A stretch of 64,000 nucleotides of DNA from Gammaproteobacteria bacterium (lineage in GTDB: Bacteria > Pseudomonadota > Gammaproteobacteria > Nevskiales > Nevskiaceae). The DNA lies in contig JAHZLQ010000027.1 of assembly GCA_022599775.1 (NCBI GenBank), positions 56,107 to 120,106 of the forward strand, in the 5' to 3' direction. The position numbers were made by a program, and so were the translations under genes. Position 1 is the stretch's first letter. The number at the start of each line of letters is the position of its first letter. The notes under the pieces are model-generated. The model searched no databases and was not told the origin of the DNA. It saw nothing but the letters and a program-made list of their open reading frames with translations. Positions 35,376-44,564 of this stretch are shown here, piece by piece.

Positions 35376-36077
35376 TCATTCGCCAGAGACGATGGCGGTC
35401 TGTCCGTAGCCCGACCCGGCCAGGGCTCGTTGAGCCGCCGCCGCCTCGTCGCGTGTGCCGTAGGCACCGACGCGCACGCGGAAGATCGGTCTGCCGGCCG
35501 ATTCGCTCTGCTGAATCGTGCCGCGATAGCCCAGAGACTCCAGTGCGTTCGACAAGGCATGTGCACGCTCCCAGTCCGACAGCGCCACGACCTGCACCCA
35601 GTAGCTGCCGCCGGCGACCGGGGTCGGTGTCTGCGGCACCGGCGGTTTTTCGACCGGCGCCGGTTCGGGCTTGGGCTCGGGTTTTGCCGCCGGTGGCGGC
35701 TCTTCCTTCGGTTTCGGCTTGGGCTTGACCGGTTCCTTGATCGGTTCTGGCTCCGGTTCGACCGCAGGCGGCTGGGATCTCGGGTTCGGCGCCATCGGCG
35801 GATTCGCGCGTGTCGGCCGGAACTCCTCGGTCGGCGGCGCAGCCGTCGGCTCGTCTTCGATCGCCTTGGCGGTTTGCCGCGTATCCACCGCGGCGACTTC
35901 GGATTCGGGACGGGACGGCTCGGTCCGCGTCTGCGGCGTGCGCAGATCGATGGTGACGCCCTGCGCCTGCTGTTCCTCGTCGACCTCGCCGGGCGCCGGC
36001 AACAGCAAGGTCAGCACGAAAATCAGGCTGAAGACAGCCGCCGCGCCGAGCAGGCGTTGAACCAGGCGCTCATCCAT
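35376..36077 (-). CDS. dedD: SPOR-domain cell-division protein, DedD-like
   Basis: Protein of 233 residues. A single N-terminal helix (about 10-27) anchors it in the inner membrane, a long Pro/Glu/Lys linker (PKPKPKEEPPP and similar) spans the periplasm, and the last ~80 residues are a SPOR domain (WVQVVALSDWERAHAL, IFRVRVGAYGTRDEA) that binds denuded septal peptidoglycan. It overlaps the folC stop by 8 bases, the standard folC-dedD-cvpA-purF order. Confidence 0.92.
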   Translation of the reverse strand: MDERLVQRLLGAAAVFSLIFVLTLLLPAPGEVDEEQQAQGVTIDLRTPQTRTEPSRPESEVAAVDTRQTAKAIEDEPTAAPPTEEFRPTRANPPMAPNPRSQPPAVEPEPEPIKEPVKPKPKPKEEPPPAAKPEPKPEPAPVEKPPVPQTPTPVAGGSYWVQVVALSDWERAHALSNALESLGYRGTIQQSESAGRPIFRVRVGAYGTRDEAAAAQRALAGSGYGQTAIVSGE

Positions 36078-37365
36078 CGAGCTGTTCCAGCGCCGCCGCG
36101 ACGGTGAGGAACGAGCCGGTGATCAGCACCCGATCCTCTGATCTCGCGTCTGCCAGCGCGGCGGCAAGCCCCTGCCTCACCGAATCGTGTCGGGAACAGC
36201 CGTCGCGAAACCGCGCGCCGGCTTCCAGTCGTGCCGACAACGTCCGCGCATCCAGTCCTCGCGGCGGCGGCAGACCGACGCACCAGACCTGATCGACTTC
36301 GGGCGCCAGCGCCGCGGCCACCGCTTCCACCGGCTTGTCGTCGAGCATGCCGATCACCATCAGCGTGCGGCCGGAGCTGCGCGTACGCCGAAGATTGGCC
36401 GCCAGCTCCTGGGCCGCCTCAAGGTTGTGCGCCACGTCCAACACGCAGTTTCCGATCGGCTGAAAGCGCCCTTGCAGGTGCATCGCCGGCACCGCCTGCG
36501 CAATCGCTGCGGCCCGCACCGGTCGCTGTTCGCGCAGCGCGTAGACGGCCGCCAGCGCGGCAGCGGTGTTGCGGCGCTGCGCGGCCCCGCCCATCCCGGA
36601 CGGCGGCAGCGTCCACACCGCCTGCCCCTGAACCTCGAAGTTCCACATGGCATCCACGGCGCGTACGTCGAAATCCCTGCCGATCAGCCAGGGGCTTGCG
36701 CCGACGGCGGTCGCGGCGTCGAGCAGGCCCTGCGGCGGTTCCGGGTCGGCGATGATCGCCGGACGGCCGCGACGGAAGATGCCGGCTTTCTCGCGACCGA
36801 TGCTGTCCCGGTCGTGACCGAGCCAGTCGAGATGATCGAGGCCGATATTGGTGACGATGCTGCAATCCGCGTCGACGATGTTGACGGCATCCAGGCGGCC
36901 ACCGAGCCCCACTTCGAGGATCTGGATGTCGACCGCACGTCGTCGAAACTGCTCAAGCGCCGCCAGCGTTCCATATTCGAAGTAGGTCAGCGAGATGAGG
37001 CCGCGCACCGCCTCGATCGCATGAAATACCTGGCAGATCTCGGCGTCGCTGGCATCCTGGGCGTCAACCGCGATGCGTTCGTTGTAGCGTCGCAGGTGCG
37101 GCGAGGTGAACAGGCCCACCGAATAGCCCTGCGCGCGCAGAATGCCGGCCAGCAGGGTCGAGGTGGAGCCCTTGCCGTTGGTGCCACCGACAGTGATCGT
37201 CGTGGGTGGGTCCGCCAGCACTCCAAGCGCCTGCGCCACGTCGCGCACGCGGTCCAGCCCCAGATCGATCGACCGCGAATGCAGGCTCTCCTGCCAGCGC
37301 AACCATCGATCCAGCGACCAGGATGCCTGCGGTCGCGCGCTTCGGGTCGATTCCGCCGGCATCAT
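36070..37365 (-). CDS. folC: folylpolyglutamate/dihydrofolate synthase
   Basis: Bifunctional folate enzyme of about 431 residues that adds glutamate to folates and makes dihydrofolate from dihydropteroate. The ATP loop is TVGGTNGKGSTSTLL, and LHSRSIDLGLDRV and LEVGLGGRLDAVN are family motifs. The start is uncertain: ATGs at 37365 and 37362 give the normal length, while TTG 37404 or GTG 37389 would extend it. It lies downstream of accD on the same strand. Confidence 0.94.
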   Translation of the reverse strand: MMPAESTRSARPQASWSLDRWLRWQESLHSRSIDLGLDRVRDVAQALGVLADPPTTITVGGTNGKGSTSTLLAGILRAQGYSVGLFTSPHLRRYNERIAVDAQDASDAEICQVFHAIEAVRGLISLTYFEYGTLAALEQFRRRAVDIQILEVGLGGRLDAVNIVDADCSIVTNIGLDHLDWLGHDRDSIGREKAGIFRRGRPAIIADPEPPQGLLDAATAVGASPWLIGRDFDVRAVDAMWNFEVQGQAVWTLPPSGMGGAAQRRNTAAALAAVYALREQRPVRAAAIAQAVPAMHLQGRFQPIGNCVLDVAHNLEAAQELAANLRRTRSSGRTLMVIGMLDDKPVEAVAAALAPEVDQVWCVGLPPPRGLDARTLSARLEAGARFRDGCSRHDSVRQGLAAALADARSEDRVLITGSFLTVAAALEQLDG

Positions 37366-37419
37366 CGGTTCAGCCACGGTGGCATTCACGAGCCCGCTAG
37401 GCAACGCGCAACGCAGTCA

Positions 37420-38298
37420 TCAGGCGGCCGGCAGGCTCACACTTGGTTTGAAGTGCGTCAGGATCGCCAGAAGGTTGTGGAGGCGTTCACGCATCTGGCG
37501 GCGGTCCACGATCATGTCGATATGGCCGTGTTCGAGCAGGAATTCGGCGCGCTGGAATCCTTCCGGCAATTTCTGGCGAACCGTCTGTTCGATCACGCGC
37601 GGACCGGCGAAGCCGATCAACGCCTTGGGCTCGGCCACGTTGATGTCACCGAGCATCGCCAGACTCGCCGAGACACCGCCCATGGTCGGATGCGTCAGCA
37701 CCGAAATGAACGGCAGCCCGCGTTCCGACAGCTTGGCCAGCGCGGCCGAGGTCTTTGCCATCTGCATCAGCGAAAGCAGCGCCTCCTGCATGCGCGCACC
37801 GCCAGAAGCGGCGAAGCAGACCAGGGGCACACCGTCCGCGAGACAGCGATCCACGCCGCGCACGAAGCGCTCGCCCACGACGCTGCCCATCGATCCGCCG
37901 AGAAACTCGAAATTGAAGGCCGCAGCGACCAGCGGCAGGCCCATCAGCTGGCCGTGCATCACCACCAGCGCGTCGGTCTCGCCGGTGCTGCGCTGGGCCT
38001 CAGTCAGACGATCCTTGTAGCGCTTGGTGTCCTTGAACTTCAACGGATCGAGCGGCCGCACCTCGGCGCCGATCTCCTCGCGCGGGCCCTCATCCAGAAA
38101 ATGGTCGAGCCGTGCGCGCGCCGCGATCGTGCGGTGCGTGCCGCACTTGGGGCAGACCTCCAGCGTGCGCTCCAGTTCGGCGCGATACAGCACCGACTGG
38201 CAGGACTCGCATTTGGTCCAGAGCCCTTCGGGCACGTTCTTCTTCTTGACCGCTTGGCCTTCGATCTTCGAAGGCATCAGTTTTTCGATCCAGCTCAT
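37420..38298 (-). CDS. accD: acetyl-CoA carboxylase carboxyltransferase beta subunit
   Basis: Zinc-containing subunit of 292 residues that, with AccA, transfers carboxyl to acetyl-CoA in fatty acid synthesis. The zinc ribbon has four cysteines with the exact spacing C-x2-C-x15-C-x2-C near residues 28-50. The carboxyltransferase core contains [20 protein letters not shown] and [11 protein letters not shown]. The start MSWIEKLMP is the conserved one; the longer frame to 38343 is unlikely. Confidence 0.96.
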   Translation of the reverse strand: MSWIEKLMPSKIEGQAVKKKNVPEGLWTKCESCQSVLYRAELERTLEVCPKCGTHRTIAARARLDHFLDEGPREEIGAEVRPLDPLKFKDTKRYKDRLTEAQRSTGETDALVVMHGQLMGLPLVAAAFNFEFLGGSMGSVVGERFVRGVDRCLADGVPLVCFAASGGARMQEALLSLMQMAKTSAALAKLSERGLPFISVLTHPTMGGVSASLAMLGDINVAEPKALIGFAGPRVIEQTVRQKLPEGFQRAEFLLEHGHIDMIVDRRQMRERLHNLLAILTHFKPSVSLPAA

Positions 38299-38350
38299 CC
38301 GCGATGGATTCCCGTCGAGTGTGCAGGCGCCGTGCATCGGCACGACAAAC

Positions 38351-39160
38351 TCATGTTAGCTGATCCAGTGCCGCGCGTAGACCGGCGAGCTTGTCGTGCA
38401 GGATCGCCGGCAGGGTGTCGGGCCGGTCTGCGCCGGCCGCGATCTCGGCGACCAGCGCAGAGCCCACGATCACGCCATCGGCGACCGCACCCACGGCCGC
38501 TGCGGTGGCGGCATCGCGCACCCCGAAACCGACGGCGATCGGCAGGTCCGCCCAGGCGCGGATTTGCGCGACACGCTGGCCCACCGCCACGGTGTCGAGC
38601 TGCGCCGCACCGGTCACGCCCTTGAGCGATACGTAATAGAGATAGCCGGAGGCGAATTCGGCGGCGGCGCGCACGCGCGCCTCCGGGCTGGTCGGCGCCA
38701 GCAGGAAGATCGCGTCCAGTCCGGCGGCGCGCAGCGCCGGCACGAACTCCGCGGCCTCCTCCACCGCCAGATCGACGATCAGCACACCATCGACGCCGGC
38801 CTCGCTGGCGCGCTTGGCGAAGGCTTCGACGCCGCGTGCGTGGATCGGGTTGAGGTAGCCCATCAGCACCACCGGCGTGTCGCGATCGGTCCTGCGGAAC
38901 TCGGCCACCATGTCGATCACCTGCCACAGGCTGGTGCCGTGTGCCAGGGCCCGCTCGCAGGCCAGCTGGATCACCGGACCATCGGCCATCGGGTCGGAGA
39001 ACGGCACGCCCAGTTCAAGGATGTCCGCACCACCGGACACCAGCGCGTGCATCAGCTCCACGGTATGCCGGGGATGCGGATCGCCGGCGGTGATGTACGG
39101 GATCAGGGCGCGGCGATTTTGCCGCTTGAGGCCTTGCAGCACGGACTGGATTCGGGACAT
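38351..39160 (-). CDS. trpA: tryptophan synthase alpha subunit
   Basis: TIM-barrel subunit of 269 residues that cleaves indole-3-glycerol phosphate to indole. Catalytic Glu is in [19 protein letters not shown] and Asp in [21 protein letters not shown] lines the phosphate site. It lies directly upstream of accD as in many Gammaproteobacteria. trpB, normally its immediate upstream neighbour, is instead 24.6 kb away, at the far end of the type III secretion island. Its nearest upstream gene is now sctP, 74 bases away on the same strand. Confidence 0.97.
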   Translation of the reverse strand: MSRIQSVLQGLKRQNRRALIPYITAGDPHPRHTVELMHALVSGGADILELGVPFSDPMADGPVIQLACERALAHGTSLWQVIDMVAEFRRTDRDTPVVLMGYLNPIHARGVEAFAKRASEAGVDGVLIVDLAVEEAAEFVPALRAAGLDAIFLLAPTSPEARVRAAAEFASGYLYYVSLKGVTGAAQLDTVAVGQRVAQIRAWADLPIAVGFGVRDAATAAAVGAVADGVIVGSALVAEIAAGADRPDTLPAILHDKLAGLRAALDQLT

Positions 39161-39233
39161 GGGCTTCGTTGGGCGCTCGCTTGATGCGGCCGGCAGGGTG
39201 CCGGCGCGATTCTGGAGGCTCGCGGGGCGAAGC

Positions 39234-39827
39234 TCAAGCGTCGCGGGAATCGGCTTTCACTTCCAGGGCGCCCAGGCGCATCGCTTCGAATCGAGCCACC
39301 AGGGCCGGCGCGGCCTCCCGGATCATCGCCGCGGTTCCGGCATCCGCCGATTCGGTGCTCAGCGACCAGCCCTGTTCGGTGCGCGACAGCATCAGGTCGG
39401 TGGCCGGCAGGGTGTCGTCGGACATGCGCAGCATCAACTGGCCGCCCTCGCCCTGCGCGCTGGCGCTCGAGACGTCGACCAGCATCTGCCGCACATGGCG
39501 CTCGATCATGTCGGCCAGCGTTGCCGTGGCCACCGCCGGCGGCGTGTGCTGCGGCGGTGGCTCGAACGCCAGACGCTGCAGGTTCAGCGCGTTCGGATCG
39601 GCCAGGCTGTTCGCATCGAAGCGACTCTCCCGTGTGTCCGGTGGCTCCGGACTGTCCGCCGACGCCATGCGCATGGAGGCCTCGCGACTGTCGGCTCGCG
39701 CCAGGATCTGCGCGAACTGCTGGATCGACTCGGCATCCGCCTGCGGGCGCTGGGCGCGCGGCGATCGCGCCTCGCGCGCCTCGTGGCCACCGGGGTCGGG
39801 CTTGGTGTGGCTCTCGGTTCGCATCAT
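39234..39827 (-). CDS. putative SctP (needle-length/substrate-switch) protein
   Basis: Protein of 197 residues. The N-terminal half is polar and disordered-looking; the C-terminal ~100 residues ([33 protein letters not shown]) form a compact alpha/beta region. In Ysc-type operons the gene after the ATPase and the stalk protein is yscP, which measures the needle and switches substrates; position and layout fit, but identity is weak. The ATG at 39827 overlaps the SctO stop (ATGA) and has AGGAG upstream. Last gene of the minus-strand T3SS arm, followed by trpA. Confidence 0.55.
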   Translation of the reverse strand: MMRTESHTKPDPGGHEAREARSPRAQRPQADAESIQQFAQILARADSREASMRMASADSPEPPDTRESRFDANSLADPNALNLQRLAFEPPPQHTPPAVATATLADMIERHVRQMLVDVSSASAQGEGGQLMLRMSDDTLPATDLMLSRTEQGWSLSTESADAGTAAMIREAAPALVARFEAMRLGALEVKADSRDA

Positions 39828-40303
39828 GCGTGCTCCTGTCGTTGCCGATGAGTGAGCAGTTCCTCGGACTCCCGTTCCTCCGCGCGCCGGTCGGCGCGAC
39901 GGGCCTCGGCCTGCAGGCTGGCGCGGTGACGTTCCAGGGCTTCGACCTTGTCGTGGGCGCGGCGATACCGCACCAACGCCGCCTGGGTGCGTGCCTTGGC
40001 CTCGGCGACCACGGACTCGGCCTGGTCCAGCAGCTGCCCGCACTCCAGCTCGCGCGCGGCCAGGGTCTGAAGTTCGAGCACCCGTTGCTGCAGCCGCCAG
40101 GCGCTGTCGCCGCCGTGAACGAAACCTCTGGCGCGTTCGTTGTGATGCAGCGCCCGCGCCGCCTGTCGTTTTTTTTCGGCGGCATCACGTTCCGCCACGG
40201 CCAGTTGCAGCTTGTCGCGTTCGGCGCGCAGGGCGGTCATCGCCAGCGAGGCGCGCATCTTTCGCGCCGAAATCAGCCCGTCCAGACGGGCATCGCGCTT
40301 CAT
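39824..40303 (-). CDS. sctO: T3SS stalk protein SctO (YscO family)
   Basis: Protein of 159 residues that is almost entirely charged coiled coil (heptad-like runs of Ala/Leu with Glu/Arg/Lys), as expected for YscO/FliJ-type proteins that rotate within the ATPase ring and link it to the export gate. It starts within the stop of sctN (4-base overlap) and ends in the start of the SctP gene. Assignment rests on coiled-coil content, size and place. Confidence 0.75.
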   Translation of the reverse strand: MKRDARLDGLISARKMRASLAMTALRAERDKLQLAVAERDAAEKKRQAARALHHNERARGFVHGGDSAWRLQQRVLELQTLAARELECGQLLDQAESVVAEAKARTQAALVRYRRAHDKVEALERHRASLQAEARRADRRAEERESEELLTHRQRQEHA

Positions 40304-41622
40304 GCGAACAGCCTCTGGAGTTGTTGCAGGGAGGTTTGATAATCACCGGGCTCGGCGGCGCCCTGCCGCAGCAGTCCACGAATCGCGGCGATGCGTTCCA
40401 CCGCGAAATCGGCGTCGCGATCGGCGCCCGGCTTGTATTCGCCGACCTGCAACAGCAGCTCGATTTCCTGGTACTTGGCCAGCGCCGCGCGCAGTTTCGC
40501 GGCGGCCGCACGGTGCGTGCCATCGGTGACGCGCGACATCACGCGGCTGGCGCTGGCGAGCACGTCGATTGCCGGAAAGTGCGCGGCCGCTGCGAGCTTG
40601 CGCGACAGTACGACGTGACCGTCGAGTATCGAGCGCACCTCCTCGCCGATCGGATCGGCACCGGCGTCCTCGTCTTCCAGCAACACGGTGTAGAACGCCG
40701 TGATCGAGCCGCGATCGTTGTTGCCGGCGCGCTCGAACAGGCGCGGCAGCGCCGAGAACACCGACGGCGGAAAGCCGCGCCGCGCCGGCGGCTCGCCCAC
40801 CGCCAGGCCAACATCACGCAGCGCACGCGCGTAGCGCGTCACCGAATCCATCAGCAGCAGCACGCGCTGGCCGCGATCCCGGAAATGCTCGGCGATGGCG
40901 GTTCCCACATCGGCGGCGCGGCTGCGCTCCAGCGCCGGACGATCCGAGGTGGCGACGATCACCACGCTCTTGCGCAAACCCTCCGGCCCCAGGCTGTCGT
41001 CAATGAATTCACGAACCTCGCGACCCCGTTCGCCGACCAGCACGATGACGTTGACGTCGGACGCGGCGCCGCGCGCCAGCATGCCCAGCAGCGTGCTCTT
41101 GCCGCCGCCCGCGGCGGCGAAGATGCCGACGCGCTGGCCCACGCCGACACTGAGCGTGGTATCGATGGCGCGAACGCCGGTCGGCAAGGCTTCGTGGATC
41201 GGCGTGCGCAGCATCGGATTCGGCGCCTCGCGATGCAGCGGCGCGGTGGCGCTGCCAAGCGGTGTACTGCCGCCATCCAGCGGCGCGCCGTGCGCGTCGA
41301 GCACGCGGCCCAGCAGACCATCGCCGACCGTGACCGAGGCACGCCCGGTGACGGCATGCACTTCCATGTTGGCGGAGACGCCTTCGAGCGGGCCGAGCGG
41401 CGTCAGCAAGGTCTGTTGCCGCGACACGCCGACGACCTCGGCGCTCAGGATATGGCCGGTGGCGGGATCGCGCAGTTCGCAGACGTCGCCGATCGCGGCC
41501 GGAACGCCGCTCGCACGGATCAGGGTGCCATAAGCCTCGGCGACGCGGCCGACACGCTTGAGACGGTCGACCCGGCGCAGCGCGTCGATCAGCGGATCGT
41601 CCAGCATCGTCACGCGGCTCAT
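40300..41622 (-). CDS. sctN: T3SS ATPase SctN
   Basis: Hexameric ATPase of 440 residues that unfolds and feeds substrates to the export gate. Walker A is AAAGGGKST near residues 169-177, Walker [36 protein letters not shown] and [11 protein letters not shown] are typical of FliI/YscN. The start at 41622 overlaps the sctL stop by 4 bases, so it is translated with its regulator. Confidence 0.97.
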   Translation of the reverse strand: MSRVTMLDDPLIDALRRVDRLKRVGRVAEAYGTLIRASGVPAAIGDVCELRDPATGHILSAEVVGVSRQQTLLTPLGPLEGVSANMEVHAVTGRASVTVGDGLLGRVLDAHGAPLDGGSTPLGSATAPLHREAPNPMLRTPIHEALPTGVRAIDTTLSVGVGQRVGIFAAAGGGKSTLLGMLARGAASDVNVIVLVGERGREVREFIDDSLGPEGLRKSVVIVATSDRPALERSRAADVGTAIAEHFRDRGQRVLLLMDSVTRYARALRDVGLAVGEPPARRGFPPSVFSALPRLFERAGNNDRGSITAFYTVLLEDEDAGADPIGEEVRSILDGHVVLSRKLAAAAHFPAIDVLASASRVMSRVTDGTHRAAAAKLRAALAKYQEIELLLQVGEYKPGADRDADFAVERIAAIRGLLRQGAAEPGDYQTSLQQLQRLFA

Positions 41623-42266
41623 GCGCCAGCGGGCCGGTCGATGGCGGACTGCAGCGCATCGCCGATCAGTCGGAGCTGGTCAGCGAGTCCGGCTCGAATC
41701 TGGCCCATCTCGGACTCGACCACGCAGTCCAACCGTTCGAGCGATTCGTCGGCGATCACGCGCAGGGCGCCGACCTCCGGGTGCGCCTCGTGCCAGTGTT
41801 CGAGTCGCGCGGCGGCGGCCTCACGCACTTCGGGATGGACCCGAACCACCAGATAGCGCTCGACATCGATCGACGCCAGGGCGTCGGATACCAGATCCGG
41901 TACCACCGTCATCGCGTCCAGGCTCGGCGCGATACGCCGCACCACGGCCAGCGCCAGGGCTGCGACACGCCGGTCGTCCCCCCGCAGGTCTTCGCGAATG
42001 CGTTGTACCGCGGTGCTCAAGGCTTCACCCAGTTCGGCCAATGCCTCGGCACCGCCCTGGGCATAGCCCTCGCGTCGTGCGGTCTCGCGCAGATCCTCGG
42101 CCTGCTGCTGCGCCTGCAACCACAGCGCATTGGTCTGCTCGACCAGACGCGCGGCTTCGGACACTTCAGCCCACGCGGCGCGCGGAATGCGTCGCGTGCC
42201 GGCCAGCCGCAATGACAGACGGTCGTGCACAAGCAGGGTGGCCTGGTGCTTGGTCGCGGCGCTCAT
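41619..42266 (-). CDS. sctL: T3SS ATPase regulator/stator SctL
   Basis: Protein of 215 residues of the YscL/HrpE/FliH family, which dimerises through a helical N terminus ([19 protein letters not shown]) and binds SctN through its C terminus. The C domain shows [12 protein letters not shown] and the conserved [18 protein letters not shown]. Overlaps sctK and sctN by 4 bases each. Confidence 0.88.
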   Translation of the reverse strand: MSAATKHQATLLVHDRLSLRLAGTRRIPRAAWAEVSEAARLVEQTNALWLQAQQQAEDLRETARREGYAQGGAEALAELGEALSTAVQRIREDLRGDDRRVAALALAVVRRIAPSLDAMTVVPDLVSDALASIDVERYLVVRVHPEVREAAAARLEHWHEAHPEVGALRVIADESLERLDCVVESEMGQIRAGLADQLRLIGDALQSAIDRPAGA

Positions 42267-42928
42267 GCGGATACGCCCAGAGGCCCATCGACATGAGTGC
42301 GCAGCACCGCCTCGAACACGGCAGCGTCGAGACGCGCAGCAGTCGATGGAGGCAATGCCCAGTCACGTGGAAGGGCCAGGGCAAGCCGCTCCGACAGCGC
42401 CCGATCGATTCCCTGCAACTGGGCCTGCAATTCGATGGCGGCCTGGCGTCTCAGGACCTCACGCAGGCCTTCGGCGTCGTCCGGCAAGGCAGCCGCGGCA
42501 TCGCCGACGAGCGGCGCGGCCGAACCACCGCCGTGTTTCAGAACCCGCTGGTAGCGCGCTTCGCCGAGTACCTCGCGCAATAGCGCCAGCGGCTTGCGTT
42601 CGACCACGGTGCGCAGCCGCGGCGCCAGCACGATGCCGCCGAGGTCGAGCAATAGATCGGAAAACTCCGACAACGGTTTGAGCAGCCAGCGCCATCCTCC
42701 GCTCAAGGTGATCGGTGTGACATTGCCCAACAGTTCGCTGGCGGTGATCTGGCGGGCAAGCCAGCGCCGGCCGATCGCGCGTTCGCGCGCCGCCAGCACC
42801 AATTCGGGTGCCAGCGTCGGCGCCCAACTCGGGTGCAGGTCGCTCATCGCGGCCGCCTGCAGCTCAAAGCGGACGTTGGACGCCATGCGCTCAGCCCCCG
42901 CACGAGTCGTATCGGGCCATGGAAACAT
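42263..42928 (-). CDS. sctK: T3SS sorting-platform protein SctK (putative)
   Basis: Protein of up to 221 residues, between sctJ and sctL exactly where yscK lies in Ysc-type operons. It is helical with several WLxR/LL-rich segments (GRRWLARQITASELL, LSEFSDLLLDLGGI). SctK forms spokes linking the inner ring to SctQ. Similarity is low, as usual for this family, so the call depends on position. ATGs at 42886 (GGGGG 8 bases before) and 42847 are alternative starts. Confidence 0.65.
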   Translation of the reverse strand: MFPWPDTTRAGAERMASNVRFELQAAAMSDLHPSWAPTLAPELVLAARERAIGRRWLARQITASELLGNVTPITLSGGWRWLLKPLSEFSDLLLDLGGIVLAPRLRTVVERKPLALLREVLGEARYQRVLKHGGGSAAPLVGDAAAALPDDAEGLREVLRRQAAIELQAQLQGIDRALSERLALALPRDWALPPSTAARLDAAVFEAVLRTHVDGPLGVSA

Positions 42929-42934
42929 GCGACA

Positions 42935-43702
42935 TCAGGCCCGCCCTTCCGGCGATTCGACATCGCCGTCGCGCCGCCGCCGGAACCACTGCCACAGCGC
43001 GATCGCGAACACCGCCACGCCGCACAGCAGCATCACCACCAGCCCGCCGCTGCCGAGGCTGGCTTGCAGCCGCTGCGAGGAGTTCACGGATGTCGGGATG
43101 ATTTCCGCATCGTCGGTCGGCGGACCGCGATCGAAGAACTTGACGGTGACACGGTTGACGTCGTCCAAACCTTCGATGCCGTCGGTGACGATCGCCTTGA
43201 TGTCGGTTTCGCGGGTACCGAGTTCGGTGCCCGGTTCCTGAATGATCACCACCGAGGCCGAGGCCGACTCCTCGGTATTCGACAGCAAATCCTTTTCCGG
43301 CAGCGCGATGTGCACACGGGCCGAGACCACGCCGTCGATCTGCATCAGGGTTTGCGACATCTCCTCCGACAGCGCGTACAGGTAGCGCGCCCGCTCCTCC
43401 AGCGGCGAGGACACAAAGCCCTTCTTCTCGAACACCTCGCCGATCGAAGCGCGTTCGGCCTGCGGCAGACCGCGCGCGCGCAGCAGGCGCATCGCGCGCG
43501 GCAGGTCCGACTTGGCGACCGAGACGGCCCAGCCGTCGCCGCCTTCGGCCCGGCTTTTGTCGGTATTGATGCCGGACGCCAGCAACACCGCCTCGATCTC
43601 GTTGGCCTGTTGCTCGGTCAGCTCCGAATACAGCGGAGATTCCTTGCAGGCGCCGAGCATCAGCACCGCAACGATCAGCGCCAGCCTTGCGTGAGCCTTC
43701 AC
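42935..43702 (-). CDS. sctJ: T3SS inner-ring lipoprotein SctJ
   Basis: YscJ/PrgK-family lipoprotein of 255 residues. Signal peptide and lipobox LMLGACKES are followed by two ring-building motifs, the first with YSELTEQQANEIEAVLL, the second around ARVHIALPEKD. A C-terminal membrane helix (LVVMLLCGVAVFAIALWQWF) precedes a basic tail. I place the start at GTG 43702, with GAGG 5 bases upstream and 10 bases after the sctI stop; the longer frame to 43768 would overlap sctI and bury the signal. Confidence 0.95.
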   Translation of the reverse strand: MKAHARLALIVAVLMLGACKESPLYSELTEQQANEIEAVLLASGINTDKSRAEGGDGWAVSVAKSDLPRAMRLLRARGLPQAERASIGEVFEKKGFVSSPLEERARYLYALSEEMSQTLMQIDGVVSARVHIALPEKDLLSNTEESASASVVIIQEPGTELGTRETDIKAIVTDGIEGLDDVNRVTVKFFDRGPPTDDAEIIPTSVNSSQRLQASLGSGGLVVMLLCGVAVFAIALWQWFRRRRDGDVESPEGRA

Positions 43703-43712
43703 GGGCACCTCG

Positions 43713-44138
43713 TCAGCTTTGCTGGCGGAACAGCTGCTGTACACCTTCCGAAGTACGGTTGGCGACATTCGCCGTCAGCTCGCAATGGAACATGAACTGA
43801 TGCGCCTTCACCGTGAGATTGAGCATGTCGCCGGGCGACAGCTCCTGCTTGTCGGCGGCGAACTGGAAGGCCTCGCTGCCGAGGTTCTCGACGCGCCCAT
43901 TGAGCGATTCCAGCGTCTTGAGCACCGACTGGAACCCGCCGCTGGCCACCGCCGAACTCGGCGGCGGCGCGGCCACGCCGGCCGCCGCGCCGGTGGGCGC
44001 CTGCATCTGCGATTCGAAGCGGGCGACATCGAACACCGATGCGCCGCCTCCGGCGGCCGCGCCACCGCCCGCGCCAGCGATGGGATCGAGCTGGGCGGCG
44101 GCCAGGTCAAAGGTCATTGCCGCGATCGAATCCGTCAT
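43713..44138 (-). CDS. sctI: T3SS inner-rod protein SctI
   Basis: Protein of 141 residues. The Gly/Ala-rich N-terminal half is probably unstructured. The C-terminal helix pair (LTVKAHQFMFHCELTANVAN followed by EGVQQLFRQQ) matches the YscI/HrpB inner-rod signature that polymerises under the needle. GGGGA lies 6 bases before the ATG. sctJ follows after 10 bases. Confidence 0.85.
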   Translation of the reverse strand: MTDSIAAMTFDLAAAQLDPIAGAGGGAAAGGGASVFDVARFESQMQAPTGAAAGVAAPPPSSAVASGGFQSVLKTLESLNGRVENLGSEAFQFAADKQELSPGDMLNLTVKAHQFMFHCELTANVANRTSEGVQQLFRQQS

Positions 44139-44173
44139 GGTCTATCCCCTGCGGATGTGGATGAGGGTCGGGA

Positions 44174-44524
44174 TTACTGCTTGCGACCCAGGGATTCGAG
44201 CGCCTGGCCGACACTGGTCACCGAAGTGGAGGCGTTCGACGACAGGAACTGCATGCGCAGACTCTCCGCCGTCAGCCGCGTCATCATCGACGGCTGATCC
44301 TGACCGTTCTCGGACACCTGGCTGGACAGCGTGGCGATCCGCCCAGCCTGATCGTCCAGCGCCGAACCCCAGGCCTGGGCCATCGCCTCGTACCAACTGT
44401 GCGAGTCGCCGATACCGGCGGTGGTGCCACCACGCCTCATCTCGGTGCTCGACGTGATCGTCGAACCGGCCGTGCCGGTGGGTGGATTGGGGCTCAAGCC
44501 CTGGATGGCATCGATGTCTTTCAT
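44174..44524 (-). CDS. small T3SS protein, candidate needle-type subunit
   Basis: Protein of 116 residues between sctD and sctI. The first ~40 residues are polar; the rest is two amphipathic helices, WYEAMAQAWGSALDDQAGRI and a C-terminal stretch beginning LTAESLRMQFLS and ending SLGRKQ. That C terminus is shared with the 225-residue protein at 61619-62296. The strong ribosome site AAGGAG 7 bases upstream and a hairpin ahead of it suggest high expression, as for a needle subunit, and no other needle gene is visible. It does not carry a clear SctF motif, so the role is a guess. Confidence 0.6.
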   Translation of the reverse strand: MKDIDAIQGLSPNPPTGTAGSTITSSTEMRRGGTTAGIGDSHSWYEAMAQAWGSALDDQAGRIATLSSQVSENGQDQPSMMTRLTAESLRMQFLSSNASTSVTSVGQALESLGRKQ

Positions 44525-44536
44525 GTATCGCTCCTT

Positions 44537-44551
44537 GACTCCTCGGGAGTC
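44537..44551 (-). other. intercistronic hairpin before the candidate needle gene
   Basis: GACTCC and GGAGTC form a perfect 6-base stem with a 3-base loop in the 40-base gap after the 44524 start and before the sctD stop. Lying just ahead of AAGGAG, it could be a processing or stabilising element that raises the dose of the small protein. No T run, so not a terminator. Confidence 0.35.
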
Positions 44552-44564
44552 GTTGTCGAGACGC

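Noticed and set aside
36187..38625. 812-codon open frame antisense to folC and accD
   Set aside because: Spans several real genes on the other strand and has no domain or start signal.
39189..39205. GCCGGCA/TGCCGGC hairpin between sctP and trpA
   Set aside because: Stem is good but no T run follows in either direction, so it is not a convincing terminator.
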